This document shows, one piece after another, positions 55,111-63,510 of a DNA stretch of 64,000 bases. A model generated the notes under the pieces. It saw nothing but the letters and a program-made list of their open reading frames with translations. It did no database searches and was not told where the DNA came from. The stretch comes from Haloarcula vallismortis ATCC 29715 (GTDB lineage: Archaea > Halobacteriota > Halobacteria > Halobacteriales > Haloarculaceae). Where the stretch lies: contig NZ_AOLQ01000055.1 in NCBI RefSeq assembly GCF_000337775.1, forward strand, positions 30,375-94,374, written 5' to 3'. The translations under genes were made by a program, and so were the position numbers. The stretch's first letter is position 1; every line of letters starts with the position of its first letter.

Positions 55111-55139
55111 CACCCCCACCCCACTGCTTCCGCTGTTAG
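55111..55139 (-). repeat. origin recognition box-like repeat, copy a
   Basis: Minus-strand copy: read on that strand it gives CTAACAGCGGAAGCAGTGGG followed by GTGGGGG. It is the only copy left of cdc6 in this orientation and points away from the others. Confidence 0.85.
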
Positions 55140-55299
55140 GAGAAAAATAGACGGCACCATCCCCATGGGAGGGGGTGTTTTGCTATTTTGTGATAACGGT
55201 CTACGGTTATGGTTTCTTGCCGATGCACTTGAAGTTATTCACTAGAGAAAAGAATGTTGGCGGACGTAACTCGAGTTGGGTCACCACCTGCTGCTAGTG
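55140..55299. other. candidate DNA-unwinding element between opposed boxes
   Basis: This 160-base gap lies between oppositely oriented boxes a and b. It is AT-richer than the flanks (runs such as AGAAAAATAGA, GTTTTGCTATTTTGTG and AAGTTATTCACTAGAGAAAAG). In archaeal origins opposed boxes commonly flank the unwinding element. It also contains a small hairpin CCATCCCCATGGGAGGGGG at about 55158-55176. Confidence 0.45.
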
Positions 55300-55327
55300 C
55301 TAACAGCGGAAGCAGTGGGGTGGGGGT
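55300..55327 (+). repeat. origin recognition box-like repeat, copy b
   Basis: Plus-strand copy: CTAACAGCGGAAGCAGTGGG then GTGGGGGT, identical to copy a over more than 25 bases but in the opposite orientation. Confidence 0.87.
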
Positions 55328-55580
55328 CCCTTGAATCTCTGTATGTTGCATTTCAAATAGTCCCGTACCCTCCAACAGATTCTGTTCTGATGAGTCACCG
55401 TGAGACCACTAGAACCGGTTTCCGATTTCCATAGCGTAGTTTAGGCAGTGGAAATGCACCCTCTCGGTGGCAAAACACGTCGCACTTGGCCCGTGTAAAC
55501 TGGAAAGTCTCGTACCACTCGGTCCGCACAGACTGAAGAAGCGGTGGACCGTGTCACCCCCCACTCTCGTTTTTGTCGAA

Positions 55581-55610
55581 CTAACAGCGGAAGTGGTGGG
55601 GTGGGTGTGT
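55581..55610 (+). repeat. origin recognition box-like repeat, copy c
   Basis: Plus-strand copy CTAACAGCGGAAGTGGTGGG then GTGGGTGTGT; two bases differ from copy b in the core. Confidence 0.85.
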
Positions 55611-55705
55611 CACTCTGCTACCGCCATCCCACTACCTACCCACCCAGGGTTAACCAGTCCAGTTCCTCACAGAATGCACTACCCCGGCGTCACCTCGGCA
55701 CCATC

Positions 55706-55732
55706 CTAACAGCGGAAACGGTGGGGTGGGGG
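55706..55732 (+). repeat. origin recognition box-like repeat, copy d
   Basis: Plus-strand copy CTAACAGCGGAAACGGTGGG then GTGGGGG. Confidence 0.85.
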
Positions 55733-55761
55733 AGTACTGTGGTCGCAACCACACATTTCAT

Positions 55762-55784
55762 CTAACAGCGGAAGCAGTGGGGTC
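55762..55784 (+). repeat. origin recognition box-like repeat, copy e
   Basis: Plus-strand copy CTAACAGCGGAAGCAGTGGG then GTC; the G-rich tail is cut short, directly before a TTTATATA element at 55790-55797. Confidence 0.82.
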
Positions 55785-55803
55785 AGTCATTTATATACCT
55801 AAC

Positions 55804-55825
55804 CGAACAGCGGAAGCAGCGGAAC
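55804..55825 (+). repeat. origin recognition box-like repeat, copy f (degenerate)
   Basis: CGAACAGCGGAAGCAGCGGA then ACC: the core is kept but the G-tract is lost. It lies between the TATA element and the cdc6 start, so Cdc6 binding here could repress its own gene. Confidence 0.65.
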
Positions 55826-55862
55826 CAAAGGTTAAGAGAGTCGGTGTTGCAACTACATACAA

Positions 55863-57050
55863 ATGAGCGATATTACGTTCTCGCCAACATCCGCGATATT
55901 CGAACAGCGCGAGGCGCTGCTCGAAGAGTGGACTCCCGAGGAGCTTGTTGGACGCGACGAGGAACTCCAGAAGTATCACGCTGCTCTTCAGCCAGTCATC
56001 AACAACGAAACCCCGTCGAATATCTTCCTGTACGGGAAAAGCGGAGTTGGGAAGACTGCTGCCACCCGATACCTTCTCTCCGCTCTGGAGCGTGATGCAG
56101 CAGATGTCGACGGACTGGACCTCAGCACGGTCGAAGTCAACTGTGACGGACTCAATTCGAGCTATCAGGCCGCGGTCGCGATCGTCAACACACTCCGTGA
56201 TCCAGCGAATCAAATCTCAAACACTGGATATCCACAGGCTTCGGTGTATCAGTTCCTTTTCGACGCACTCGATGATCTGGGCGGGACGGTACTCATCGTT
56301 CTCGACGAAGTCGACCACATTGAGGATGATTCGCTGCTGTACAAACTCCCCCGTGCCAGATCAAACGGTGACATCTCCGAAGCGAAACTGGGCGTTATCG
56401 GTATCTCGAACGATCTCGATTTCCGCAACCAACTGTCCTCGAAAGTCCGGTCGAGTCTCTGTGAAAAGGAGGTGTCGTTCTCGGCTTACAACGCCAACGA
56501 GTTGCAACTTGTTCTGAAACAGCGCGAGGCCGTCGCGTTTCAGAATGACGTCCTTGATGACGGCGTCATAGAAATGTGTGCTGCGTACGGGGCGAAAGAC
56601 TCCGGGGACGCCCGCCAGGCGCTGGACCTGTTGCTTGAGGCCGGCGACCTTGCCCGAGAGTATGACGATGAACTCGTAACTGAGCACCACGTCCGCGAAG
56701 CCCGGCAGCGGCTTCAAACTGATCAGGTCGTTGAAGGCATCCGTAACTACTCCGATCACGGGCAACTCGTTCTCTATGCACTCACCGGGCTCGCCGAAGA
56801 CGGCGACACTCCAGCCCGGACACGAGATATCTTGGGGGCGTATCAGGAGCTAGCACGTGAGGAGGGGCTGGACCCGGTTTCAGAGCGGTCAGTTCGTGAC
56901 TATCTCGGTGAACTCACCCAACTCGGAATCGTGTCCTCAACGGAGTACAATCGGGGGAAAGGCGGTGGTAAGTACAAGGAATTCGAGTTAGAACAGTCCA
57001 TCAGCTCGATCAAAACAGGTCTGTCAGAACTCCTGAAAAAAAGCCCGTGA
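55863..57050 (+). CDS. cdc6: origin-binding initiator Orc1/Cdc6
   Basis: The 395-residue AAA+ initiator has Walker A GKSGVGKTAATR (K64), Walker B VLIVLDEVDHIED (about 143-155), sensor 1 GISNDLDF (near 180), the lid with GDARQALDLLLEAG (near 250), and a C-terminal winged helix (about 300-390; RTRDILGAYQELA, VSERSVRDYLGELTQLGIV) that binds origin boxes. It is embedded in repeat boxes that run toward it from both sides. Relatives of about 400 residues are found on haloarchaeal chromosomes and megaplasmids alike. Starts with ATG at 55863, about 65 bases behind a TATA element. Confidence 0.95.
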   Translation: MSDITFSPTSAIFEQREALLEEWTPEELVGRDEELQKYHAALQPVINNETPSNIFLYGKSGVGKTAATRYLLSALERDAADVDGLDLSTVEVNCDGLNSSYQAAVAIVNTLRDPANQISNTGYPQASVYQFLFDALDDLGGTVLIVLDEVDHIEDDSLLYKLPRARSNGDISEAKLGVIGISNDLDFRNQLSSKVRSSLCEKEVSFSAYNANELQLVLKQREAVAFQNDVLDDGVIEMCAAYGAKDSGDARQALDLLLEAGDLAREYDDELVTEHHVREARQRLQTDQVVEGIRNYSDHGQLVLYALTGLAEDGDTPARTRDILGAYQELAREEGLDPVSERSVRDYLGELTQLGIVSSTEYNRGKGGGKYKEFELEQSISSIKTGLSELLKKSP

Positions 57051-57071
57051 CCCCACCGGTTCCGCTGTTAG
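57051..57071 (-). repeat. origin recognition box-like repeat, copy g
   Basis: Immediately after the cdc6 stop, read on the minus strand: CTAACAGCGGAACCGGTGGG then G. It faces the gene and the left-hand boxes. Confidence 0.82.
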
Positions 57072-57072
57072 T

Positions 57073-57095
57073 CACCCCACTGATTCCGCTGTTAG
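57073..57095 (-). repeat. origin recognition box-like repeat, copy h
   Basis: Second minus-strand copy behind cdc6: CTAACAGCGGAATCAGTGGG then GTG. The two copies are 24 bases apart start to start. Confidence 0.82.
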
Positions 57096-57269
57096 ACGGC
57101 AAGTCGGACTGTGTGCCGGTCCGGACAGCGATGGTCTGGCTGTTTCGGCGAAGCAGACGGGGAGCAACGAATGCAGGGCCTGTCCTATACCGATGACTGA
57201 CGCTGATTCTCGACAACGCTGAGTGGCATCGTCCCGACGCGTTTTATCATACCGCATCTTACAGTACGT

Positions 57270-58019
57270 ATGCGTGAACTTGTTTTCGCTCTCGACTACG
57301 AACCGGGCTGCAACACGGTTGCGGACGCTCTCGCCGAGCACCCTGCGGCTCGTGTCCGCTCACTGTCGTTGCACGCCACTGCTGACCGCCTCTGGCGCGT
57401 CGACCACGTTACCGGAACCCACGAAGCCCTCGATGCCATCGAGGACGCCTTTCTGACAAGTGACTACTACGCCGACTGCCTCGCCACCGAGGACTGCGGT
57501 GCCACCCAGACCACTCGCGTCCTCGACCGAGCCGACAACACGCTTGTCCTCTACTCTGACTGGGAGCGCACTCCCGCCTGTGACTCGGTTCCCCATATCG
57601 CCCAGGACAATTTGGGCGACGGTGTGCTATTCGAGACGCGCCACGAGGGGCGTCACTACACGTGGCGGCTCATACACTCCGGCGAGGGTGACGTGGCAGC
57701 GTTCTTTGACGACCTCGCTGGGGCCGTCGGCGAAAGTGCCGGGATGGAGGTACTCCGCACTGCGGATACAACAGCCTCGATGCGGGGATCCAACGGGACA
57801 CAGAGTTCCCCGTCCCCGGAGCAAGAGGCTGCACTCCGGGCTGCTGTCGAGCACGGGTACTACGAGTCACCCCGGGAGGTTGACGTCGCCGAGTTAGCCG
57901 AACACCTCGATGTCCCACGGTCGACGCTCACCTACAGATTGCGTCGGGCTGAGGAACAACTGGCAAAACAGTACGTCGCAGGCAGGCTCGTGACCGACGA
58001 GGCTTCGATCTCACGCTGA
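57270..58019 (+). CDS. HTH-10 regulator, probably of the metal ATPase gene
   Basis: A 249-residue regulator of the bacterio-opsin-activator type. Residues 1-150 form the sensor part (MRELVFALDYEPGCNTV), and about 190-240 the HTH-10 domain (SPEQEAALRAAVEHGYYESP, VAELAEHLDVPRSTLTYRL). Cysteines and histidines in the sensor half (CLATEDCG, HEGRHYTW) might sense metal, but this is speculation. It lies 60 bases ahead of the heavy-metal ATPase on the same strand. TTTTATC at 57241-57247 is about 25 bases before the ATG, giving a leaderless transcript. Confidence 0.85.
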   Translation: MRELVFALDYEPGCNTVADALAEHPAARVRSLSLHATADRLWRVDHVTGTHEALDAIEDAFLTSDYYADCLATEDCGATQTTRVLDRADNTLVLYSDWERTPACDSVPHIAQDNLGDGVLFETRHEGRHYTWRLIHSGEGDVAAFFDDLAGAVGESAGMEVLRTADTTASMRGSNGTQSSPSPEQEAALRAAVEHGYYESPREVDVAELAEHLDVPRSTLTYRLRRAEEQLAKQYVAGRLVTDEASISR

Positions 58020-58079
58020 CATCTGATTTGGAATATTCCAACAAACTCTTATCGAACTCACGCGCCCATGATGAACTAG

Positions 58080-60500
58080 ATGACAGAGAATCTGGATCCG
58101 ACGGATCGGGCGAGTGGGGGTAATCAGCAACAGGCGCTGACTGTCCGCCTTACAGTCCCGGAAATGGATTGTCCCTCCTGTGCGCAGAAAGTCGACAAAA
58201 GCCTCCAGCGCGTCGCTGGCGTCGTCGACACCACGCTTCAGCCGACCACTGGTACAGCCAGTGTCACGTACGATTCTGAACGTACCAGCGAGGCAGATCT
58301 GGTCACGGCGATTGAGGCTGCCGGCTACGAGGTCATCGGAGGCCCGGACTCCGACGGCGATGAGCAAGCGGAGATGGGTAACGGCGTCGACATCGCGCCG
58401 CCCTCGAAGGTCTGGACGAGTCCACGCGCGAAGAAGACGTGGATCGGCGCGGCGCTTGTCACGTTCGGTCTCCTGTTCGAATTTCTTCTGACGGCACAGA
58501 ACGTCACGGTGGCAAGCGTTCTCGGCTATCCGCTGCACGCCGCCGACGTACTGTTTCTCGGGGCCGTCGCCGCCAGCGGTGTCCCCGTCGTCCGCAGCGG
58601 CTACTACTCCGCGACGAACCGGAGTCTGGATATCGACCTGCTCATGGGGACTGCCATCATCGCTGCGACCGGTATCGGCTACTTCGTCGAGGCCGCGACG
58701 CTTGCCGTCCTGTTCAGCATCGCCGAGTTGCTCGAAGATTACGCCATGGACAGGGCACGGGACTCCTTGCGCGAATTGATGGAGCTATCACCGGATGAGG
58801 CCACCGTCATGCGCGACGGCGAGGAAGTGACGGTGTCCGCCGACAAGGTGGAGATCGGTGAGACCGTGGCCGTCCGTCCCGGTGACAAGATCCCACTCGA
58901 CGGGACGGTCGTCGAGGGGGAGAGCGCAGTCGACCAGTCACCGATCACCGGCGAGAGTGTGCCCGTCGACAAGGCCGTTGGCGATGACGTGTACGCCGGC
59001 GCAATCAACGAAGGAGGGTACCTCGAAGTGGCAGTCACGTCGACTGCGGGCGACTCGACGCTTTCGCGAATCATCAAGCTGGTGCAGGGCGCACAGGCGA
59101 AAAAAACCGAAACAGAGCAGTTTGTCGACCGGTTTTCGGGCTACTACACGCCAGTCGGCCTCGGGCTAGCGATTCTGACCGCCGCTATCCCGCCACTGGT
59201 TATCGCCGATCCAGTGTCGGTGACAGCAGCCGGGTATGGACTTCTCTTCACCGGCGACTGGCAGACGTGGTTCATCCGCGGACTCACGCTGTTAGTGATT
59301 GCCTGTCCCTGTGCGTTCGTCATCTCGACGCCCGTCTCGGTGGTCTCGGGTATCACCAGTGCCGCCAAGAACGGTGTCCTGATCAAGGGCGGGACACACC
59401 TCGAAGCGATGGGCGGTATCGACGCCGTCGCCGTCGACAAGACTGGCACGCTCACGAAGGGCGAACTCGCCGTCACCGATGTCGTCCCTGCTGGCGACAC
59501 CGACGCGGCGACGCTCCTCCGCCGTGCCGCCGGACTGGAGCGACGCAGCGAGCATCCGATTGCGACGGCGATTATCACCCATGCCGACGAGGGAGGTGTA
59601 GATGACCTGCCAGATCTGACGGGCTTCGAGAGTCTCACCGGAAAGGGCATCCGCGGGGAGATCGACGGCGAGACGTACTACGCGGGTAAGCCCGCACTCT
59701 TCGAAGAGCTGGGCTTCGATCTCTCGCGTACTCGTCGCGAGACAGCCGGTGTCTCCGGGAGCGGAGCGACCGGGGGCCGGGCAGACCATCGGTCTGACGG
59801 CGGCGTCGTGCCCGAAGAGACAGCTGTGTCCGACACCGGAGCGTTCGCCGAGGACGCACTCGCCGCACTGGAGCGTGAGGGTAAGACAGTCGTTATGGTC
59901 GGAACGGATTCGGAGCTGCTGGGTGCCATCGCCATCGCCGATGAAGTACGTCCAACTTCGAAACAGGCTGTTCAGCGCTTACAGGACCTCGGTGTCGAGC
60001 GTGTTGTGATGCTGACCGGCGACAACGAGGGCACCGCCCGTGCTATCGCCGACACGGTCGGCGTTGACGAGTATCGCGCAGAACTCCTGCCAGACGAGAA
60101 GGTCGATGCAGTCGAGGAGCTGCAGGCGGCGTATGGCGAGGTAGCGATGGTCGGCGACGGGATCAACGACGCCCCAGCACTCGCCACCGCGGACGTCGGC
60201 ATCGCGATGGGCGCTGCCGGCACCGACACCGCGCTGGAAACGGCGGATATCGCACTGATGGGTGACGACATCGGGAAGCTCCCTTACCTGTACCAGCTGT
60301 CACACACTGCCACCGACGTGATTCGGCAGAACATCTGGGTGAGTCTCGGCGCGAAGCTCCTGCTTGCACTGGGCGTCCCACTGGGGCTTGTAAGCGTCGC
60401 GCTCGCGGTTGTGGTCGGTGACATGGGGATGAGTCTCGGTGTCACCGGAAACGCGATGCGGCTATCTCGAATCAAGCCTGACCGGTTCTCTGACGCCTGA
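58080..60500 (+). CDS. P1B-type heavy-metal-exporting ATPase (Zn/Cd/Pb type)
   Basis: The 806-residue pump has an N-terminal HMA domain (C31 and C34 in EMDCPSCAQKV), six to eight transmembrane helices, the TGES phosphatase loop (290-293), the intramembrane C409-P-C411 motif followed by AFVISTPVS, the phosphorylated D453 in DKTGTLTKG, the SEHP motif (490-493) and GDGINDAPAL. CPCAFVISTP places it with ZntA/CadA rather than copper pumps. A 35-residue Gly/Ser/Arg-rich insertion (about 550-585) interrupts the nucleotide-binding domain. It likely expels Zn or Cd under control of the preceding regulator. Confidence 0.92.
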   Translation: MTENLDPTDRASGGNQQQALTVRLTVPEMDCPSCAQKVDKSLQRVAGVVDTTLQPTTGTASVTYDSERTSEADLVTAIEAAGYEVIGGPDSDGDEQAEMGNGVDIAPPSKVWTSPRAKKTWIGAALVTFGLLFEFLLTAQNVTVASVLGYPLHAADVLFLGAVAASGVPVVRSGYYSATNRSLDIDLLMGTAIIAATGIGYFVEAATLAVLFSIAELLEDYAMDRARDSLRELMELSPDEATVMRDGEEVTVSADKVEIGETVAVRPGDKIPLDGTVVEGESAVDQSPITGESVPVDKAVGDDVYAGAINEGGYLEVAVTSTAGDSTLSRIIKLVQGAQAKKTETEQFVDRFSGYYTPVGLGLAILTAAIPPLVIADPVSVTAAGYGLLFTGDWQTWFIRGLTLLVIACPCAFVISTPVSVVSGITSAAKNGVLIKGGTHLEAMGGIDAVAVDKTGTLTKGELAVTDVVPAGDTDAATLLRRAAGLERRSEHPIATAIITHADEGGVDDLPDLTGFESLTGKGIRGEIDGETYYAGKPALFEELGFDLSRTRRETAGVSGSGATGGRADHRSDGGVVPEETAVSDTGAFAEDALAALEREGKTVVMVGTDSELLGAIAIADEVRPTSKQAVQRLQDLGVERVVMLTGDNEGTARAIADTVGVDEYRAELLPDEKVDAVEELQAAYGEVAMVGDGINDAPALATADVGIAMGAAGTDTALETADIALMGDDIGKLPYLYQLSHTATDVIRQNIWVSLGAKLLLALGVPLGLVSVALAVVVGDMGMSLGVTGNAMRLSRIKPDRFSDA

Positions 60501-60710
60501 CGTTTCGCCACCTCTTGGCACTCGCTACCAGTCCCGTTCTCAGGCAGGGCTGCACTACCCACGAGCACAGCATCTCCGAAGCACAAACTGCGTTCCTGAC
60601 TAGTTCTGGGACCGTACACTGTCTCCTCCATGCGGCAGTTGCTGTTGTCCTATCTCACACTGGTGGGACGCTCACGTGGATTTAAGATGCCACAGTGACA
60701 ATTCTGCATT

Positions 60711-61118
60711 ATGGTTGCTCAGTCGACACAACGGTCGGACCGGTTTTTTACACTCCCATCGCATCCGGTGGGGTACCTCGCAATCGTAGCCACGCTTACC
60801 ACTGCTAGCATCCACTTACTGCTTGGGCCACGCGTCATGGGCTTCAGTCAGACACTAGGGACCCTGTTCATCCTGAATGGGCTTGGGTTTCTTGGCGGGA
60901 TCGTCCTGTATAGTAGCCGGTACTGGCGACCCGAGCTGTTTCTCGTCGCAGCGGGATACGCTAGTGTCACTATTCTTGCACTGTTTGTGTTCCAAGGTTT
61001 CAGCCTTGAGGCGTTCTATATGCAGGGGAACCTGAATCCCTTGGCTGTCGTTTCGAAGATTGCTGAGGCTATCCTCGCCCTCTGTGCCATCTACTTATAC
61101 AGAACGTCAGCTCCCTGA
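60711..61118 (+). CDS. uncharacterised four-helix membrane protein
   Basis: A 135-residue protein with four predicted membrane helices at about 21-41, 47-67, 73-93 and 109-130, and a short polar N-terminus. I cannot assign a function. Similar small four-helix proteins are common and conserved in haloarchaea. It stands alone, 210 bases after the ATPase, and the initial ATG at 60711 is preceded by AAGATG-type AT-rich sequence but no clear TATA. Metal-related roles are possible only by neighbourhood. Confidence 0.7.
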   Translation: MVAQSTQRSDRFFTLPSHPVGYLAIVATLTTASIHLLLGPRVMGFSQTLGTLFILNGLGFLGGIVLYSSRYWRPELFLVAAGYASVTILALFVFQGFSLEAFYMQGNLNPLAVVSKIAEAILALCAIYLYRTSAP

Positions 61119-61587
61119 GAAGGTTCTACTGACCGTGTACAGGAGGAGAAGCGGTTCAAGGACACACAGATAACCGTAAGGTGTCCGACGAATCTGTGTG
61201 TCTATCCCGACCCATCGATCGGTTCAGAGATGGAGTGACGTTCGTCGCCGCAACCGAGTGCCACTGTATCTCTGATTTGAGGGTCAGGTACATGCGACGG
61301 ATATCATGTTAATCACTGTCGAACCTGAGCGTACCAGAAATCAGTGCCGTCGATGGTAAGCGTAATCACACCACTGCCCCAGCTCTGGATACACCACTGT
61401 TCCGAGTAACATACTCCCAGACCGCGACCAGAGTTTACTGGAAATGGTGTGTAGAAAAGGTAGAACGCTACAACCGTGAGTTGGCTTGCGCGCATACGAA
61501 CGGTTCGAAGACCGCAAATGCCGGCGATATAATCTGGGAAAATATCAAGGCCGAAACAGGAACGACATCAGCGTATCACTCACGGCG
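61119..61587. other. intergenic region, no supported gene
   Basis: About 470 bases follow the membrane protein. A 60-codon minus-strand frame at 61313-61495 has no recognisable family and a coding bias unlike the neighbours, so it is not called. No tRNA or repeat was seen. Confidence 0.35.
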
Positions 61588-62304
61588 TCACAGTGTCGAC
61601 ATATACGCTTCGACGAGTGCCGCCTCGGCTTGACGCAGCCTGTACGAGACCGTCGAACGCGGCCAGTCAAGTTCTGCTGCAATATCGTCGAGGGTCGTCT
61701 CGCGTGGCGTCTCGTAGTAGCCCTTCCCAGCAGCTAGTTCGAGTACCCGGCTCTGTTCCGGCCGAACTGAAACCGAGCCAAACAGGGTGAGCAGCGGACC
61801 AGTCGCGTCGCGTACGTGGTTGAAGTGAAAAGAGAGCCCGTCCTGAAGGACGCCACCCAGTGTATCATACAGCATACCGACTTTCTTATCATCCTCCATG
61901 AGGATGCGCCAGCGCTCGGTGTTGCCCTGCCTGATAATTTCGAAGAGGAGTGCGCCGTTGATATACCGGTTCGTGATCGTCGGCACCGAGTCACAGTGGA
62001 CAAGATCCTCGAAGTAACTGTAGACAAGAGTACGCCGGGAGCCGTTTTCGAGCACGTCACTGTAGTGGCGGCCGCCGCAGGGGCGGTCACTGATACTCAA
62101 CTGATTGTACGCCGAGTCTGTCAACAGCGCCGTCGCGTCTTCGACGACAGAAGTAGCGCCCGTTATTCAGTCCAGCCGCCAGATTTGCGCGTTCCCCATC
62201 GAACAGAGGAACGTTGTCGAACGGGCGTCCGGTGTCGCGATGAACAGATCCATTAGCTCGTCCACGCCATCGTCGTACCGGATCTCGAAGACAAACTCCC
62301 GCAT
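61588..62304 (-). pseudogene. HTH-10 regulator gene interrupted by one in-frame TGA
   Basis: Two pieces of one HTH-10 regulator lie in the same frame. The front piece starts at the ATG at 62304 (MREFVFEIRYDDG) and stops after QIWRLD at a TGA (62167-62169). The continuation ITGATSVVEDATALLTDS runs on without frameshift to the HTH-10 domain (LELAAGKGYYETP, DIAAELDWPRSTVSYRL) and the end at 61588. Both pieces align with the intact paralog at 57270 (RLWRVDHVTGTHEALDAIED), in which a histidine occupies the stop position. The rest is undamaged, so the event is recent, or a base-calling error. An internal TTG at 62124 might give a truncated protein with the DNA-binding half. Confidence 0.85.
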
Positions 62305-62456
62305 CTCTTTTGTTTTGTGTGTGGATCGTACAGTCAATTTCGGTTCGGGGTGTTTACGAGGAGGCAACCAGATGGCGGCTACGCTGGCACTATCGCCTCA
62401 CACGCTTGTCGCATGACAAGGCAAAATACAGGCCTTCACGGGTACAATAGAGCTAT

Positions 62457-62579
62457 ATGAGCAACACTACCGCTGATGATTCTCTTCCGTGGTTCGTCAA
62501 AGTTGTTATCGCGATAACACTGTTGATAATCCTCTTCATCATCGGTATCGATCTGTTAACGTTCGCTGAAGCTTGGTAG
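62457..62579 (+). CDS. small single-helix membrane protein (40 residues)
   Basis: An ATG at 62457 opens 40 codons ending at a TAG. The peptide begins MSNTTADDSLPW, then a single very hydrophobic helix (VKVVIAITLLIILFIIG, about 14-30), and the end FAEAW. An acidic outer part and lone transmembrane helix are typical of haloarchaeal small membrane proteins. A TACAATAG element about 12 bases upstream is too close for a TATA box. No function is assignable and the call rests on the composition alone. Confidence 0.5.
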   Translation: MSNTTADDSLPWFVKVVIAITLLIILFIIGIDLLTFAEAW

Positions 62580-63099
62580 CGGTGTACGTAGCTTCCAGTC
62601 TGAACGACGAAGGAGATGGTGAATATCTTGATCCAGAAGCAGCGCAACTGTTCGCATCTCGGCTCATCTGTCCGGATGTCCTCCCACGTGAAGTAGATGA
62701 AAAACGGGGCCAGTCCCATGCTCGTCACGGGAAAGCTGCTGTAGACAATCGCCGTGGCTGCGAACTGGAGCTGACTTGCGATTACCGGGTCGATTATAGT
62801 TTACACCCCCCGCGGGGCCCTCATACGTCTGAAGTAGCCGAGCCGAAGCCTTAATTTCGCTTTCGTCGTCGGGCTGGTTCGGTACTGGGATCGAATCGGG
62901 CGCTAGTTCCGAGTGACCAGCCGTGGGTCTGCACTGTGTAGTTTAAAGCCAGCGTCCGGGGAGCTTGTCTTTCACTGTGAGTGTGCTGTCGGAAGCTGGA
63001 GGTCGGCCCGGATTCGGGCAGTGGGCCTCCGAGCGGAACAGATAGTATTGTGCGTTATCCGCAAAACAAATAAACGCCCCGAGTACATACTGAACAGTG
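62580..63099. other. intergenic region with a GC palindrome
   Basis: About 520 bases without a convincing gene. A short palindrome CCCCGCGGGG lies near 62808-62817 and could be part of a terminator or operator. A TAAACGCC segment near 63070 precedes the thioredoxin gene by about 30 bases and may be its promoter. Confidence 0.35.
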
Positions 63100-63510
63100 A
63101 TGACCGACGAGCTAGCAGAGATCCGACAGAAGAAGCTCGAAGAACTCCGAAACGGAGAGCGAGGAACCGCGGCTGAGAACCGGAGCAACGAGTCGCCGGA
63201 CGACCCAGTCCACGTCCACGGGGCTCAGGAACTACAGAACACCGTCGATGATGGGGTCGTCCTCGTGGACTTCTACGCCGAGTGGTGTGGCCCATGCAAG
63301 CAGCTCGAACCCGTCGTCGAGCGTATCGCGGCTAGCACCGCTGCAACCGTAGCGAAAGTCGATATCGACGCGAACCAACAGGCAGCAGCCACATACGGCA
63401 TCCGTAGCGTGCCGACGCTGTTGCTGTTCGCCGATGGAGAGCCGGTCGAGCGCCTGGTGGGGATGCAACAGGAGCCACAGCTCCGGTCGCTCATCGAGAG
63501 CTACGCCTGA
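63100..63510 (+). CDS. trxA: thioredoxin with N-terminal helical extension
   Basis: A 136-residue thioredoxin. Residues about 30-136 are the thioredoxin fold with the active-site WCGPCKQLEP (near 63-72) and the cis-proline in GIRSVPTLLLF. The first 35 residues (DELAEIRQKKLEELRNGE) form a charged helix seen in a subset of haloarchaeal thioredoxins. It reduces protein disulfides in the cytoplasm and receives electrons from a thioredoxin reductase not in this window. The start is the ATG at 63100 (a GTG lies three bases earlier). Confidence 0.92.
   Translation: MTDELAEIRQKKLEELRNGERGTAAENRSNESPDDPVHVHGAQELQNTVDDGVVLVDFYAEWCGPCKQLEPVVERIAASTAATVAKVDIDANQQAAATYGIRSVPTLLLFADGEPVERLVGMQQEPQLRSLIESYA

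Larger units (their letters stand above)
54944..55862. other. replication origin region (oriC-like), left of cdc6
   Basis: This 919-base region carries no gene but at least six copies of a 21-28 base box whose core is TAACAGCGGAA followed by (G/A)-rich bases and GGGGTGGGG. The copy at 55111-55139 reads on the minus strand and those at 55300, 55581, 55706, 55762 and 55804 on the plus strand. Together with the cdc6 gene beside it and two inverted copies beyond the gene, this is a typical archaeal origin. Confidence 0.88.

Noticed and set aside
55467..55765. Short plus-strand frames inside the origin.
   Set aside because: They run through the repeat boxes, whose sequence is explained by initiator binding.
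55100..57100. The repeats around cdc6 looked at first like a degraded CRISPR array.
   Set aside because: Spacing is irregular, copies occur in both orientations, no cas gene is near, and a cdc6 gene sits in the middle, so they are origin boxes.
61313..61495. A 60-codon minus-strand frame between the membrane protein and the broken regulator.
   Set aside because: Low acidity, unusual aromatic content and no family; too weak to call.
62167..62169. TGA inside the HTH-10 gene as a selenocysteine codon.
   Set aside because: Haloarchaea are not known to use selenocysteine, the intact paralog has histidine there, and no SECIS-like structure was seen; a nonsense mutation is simpler. The SelA-like gene at 11217 belongs to the sugar-acid lyase group.
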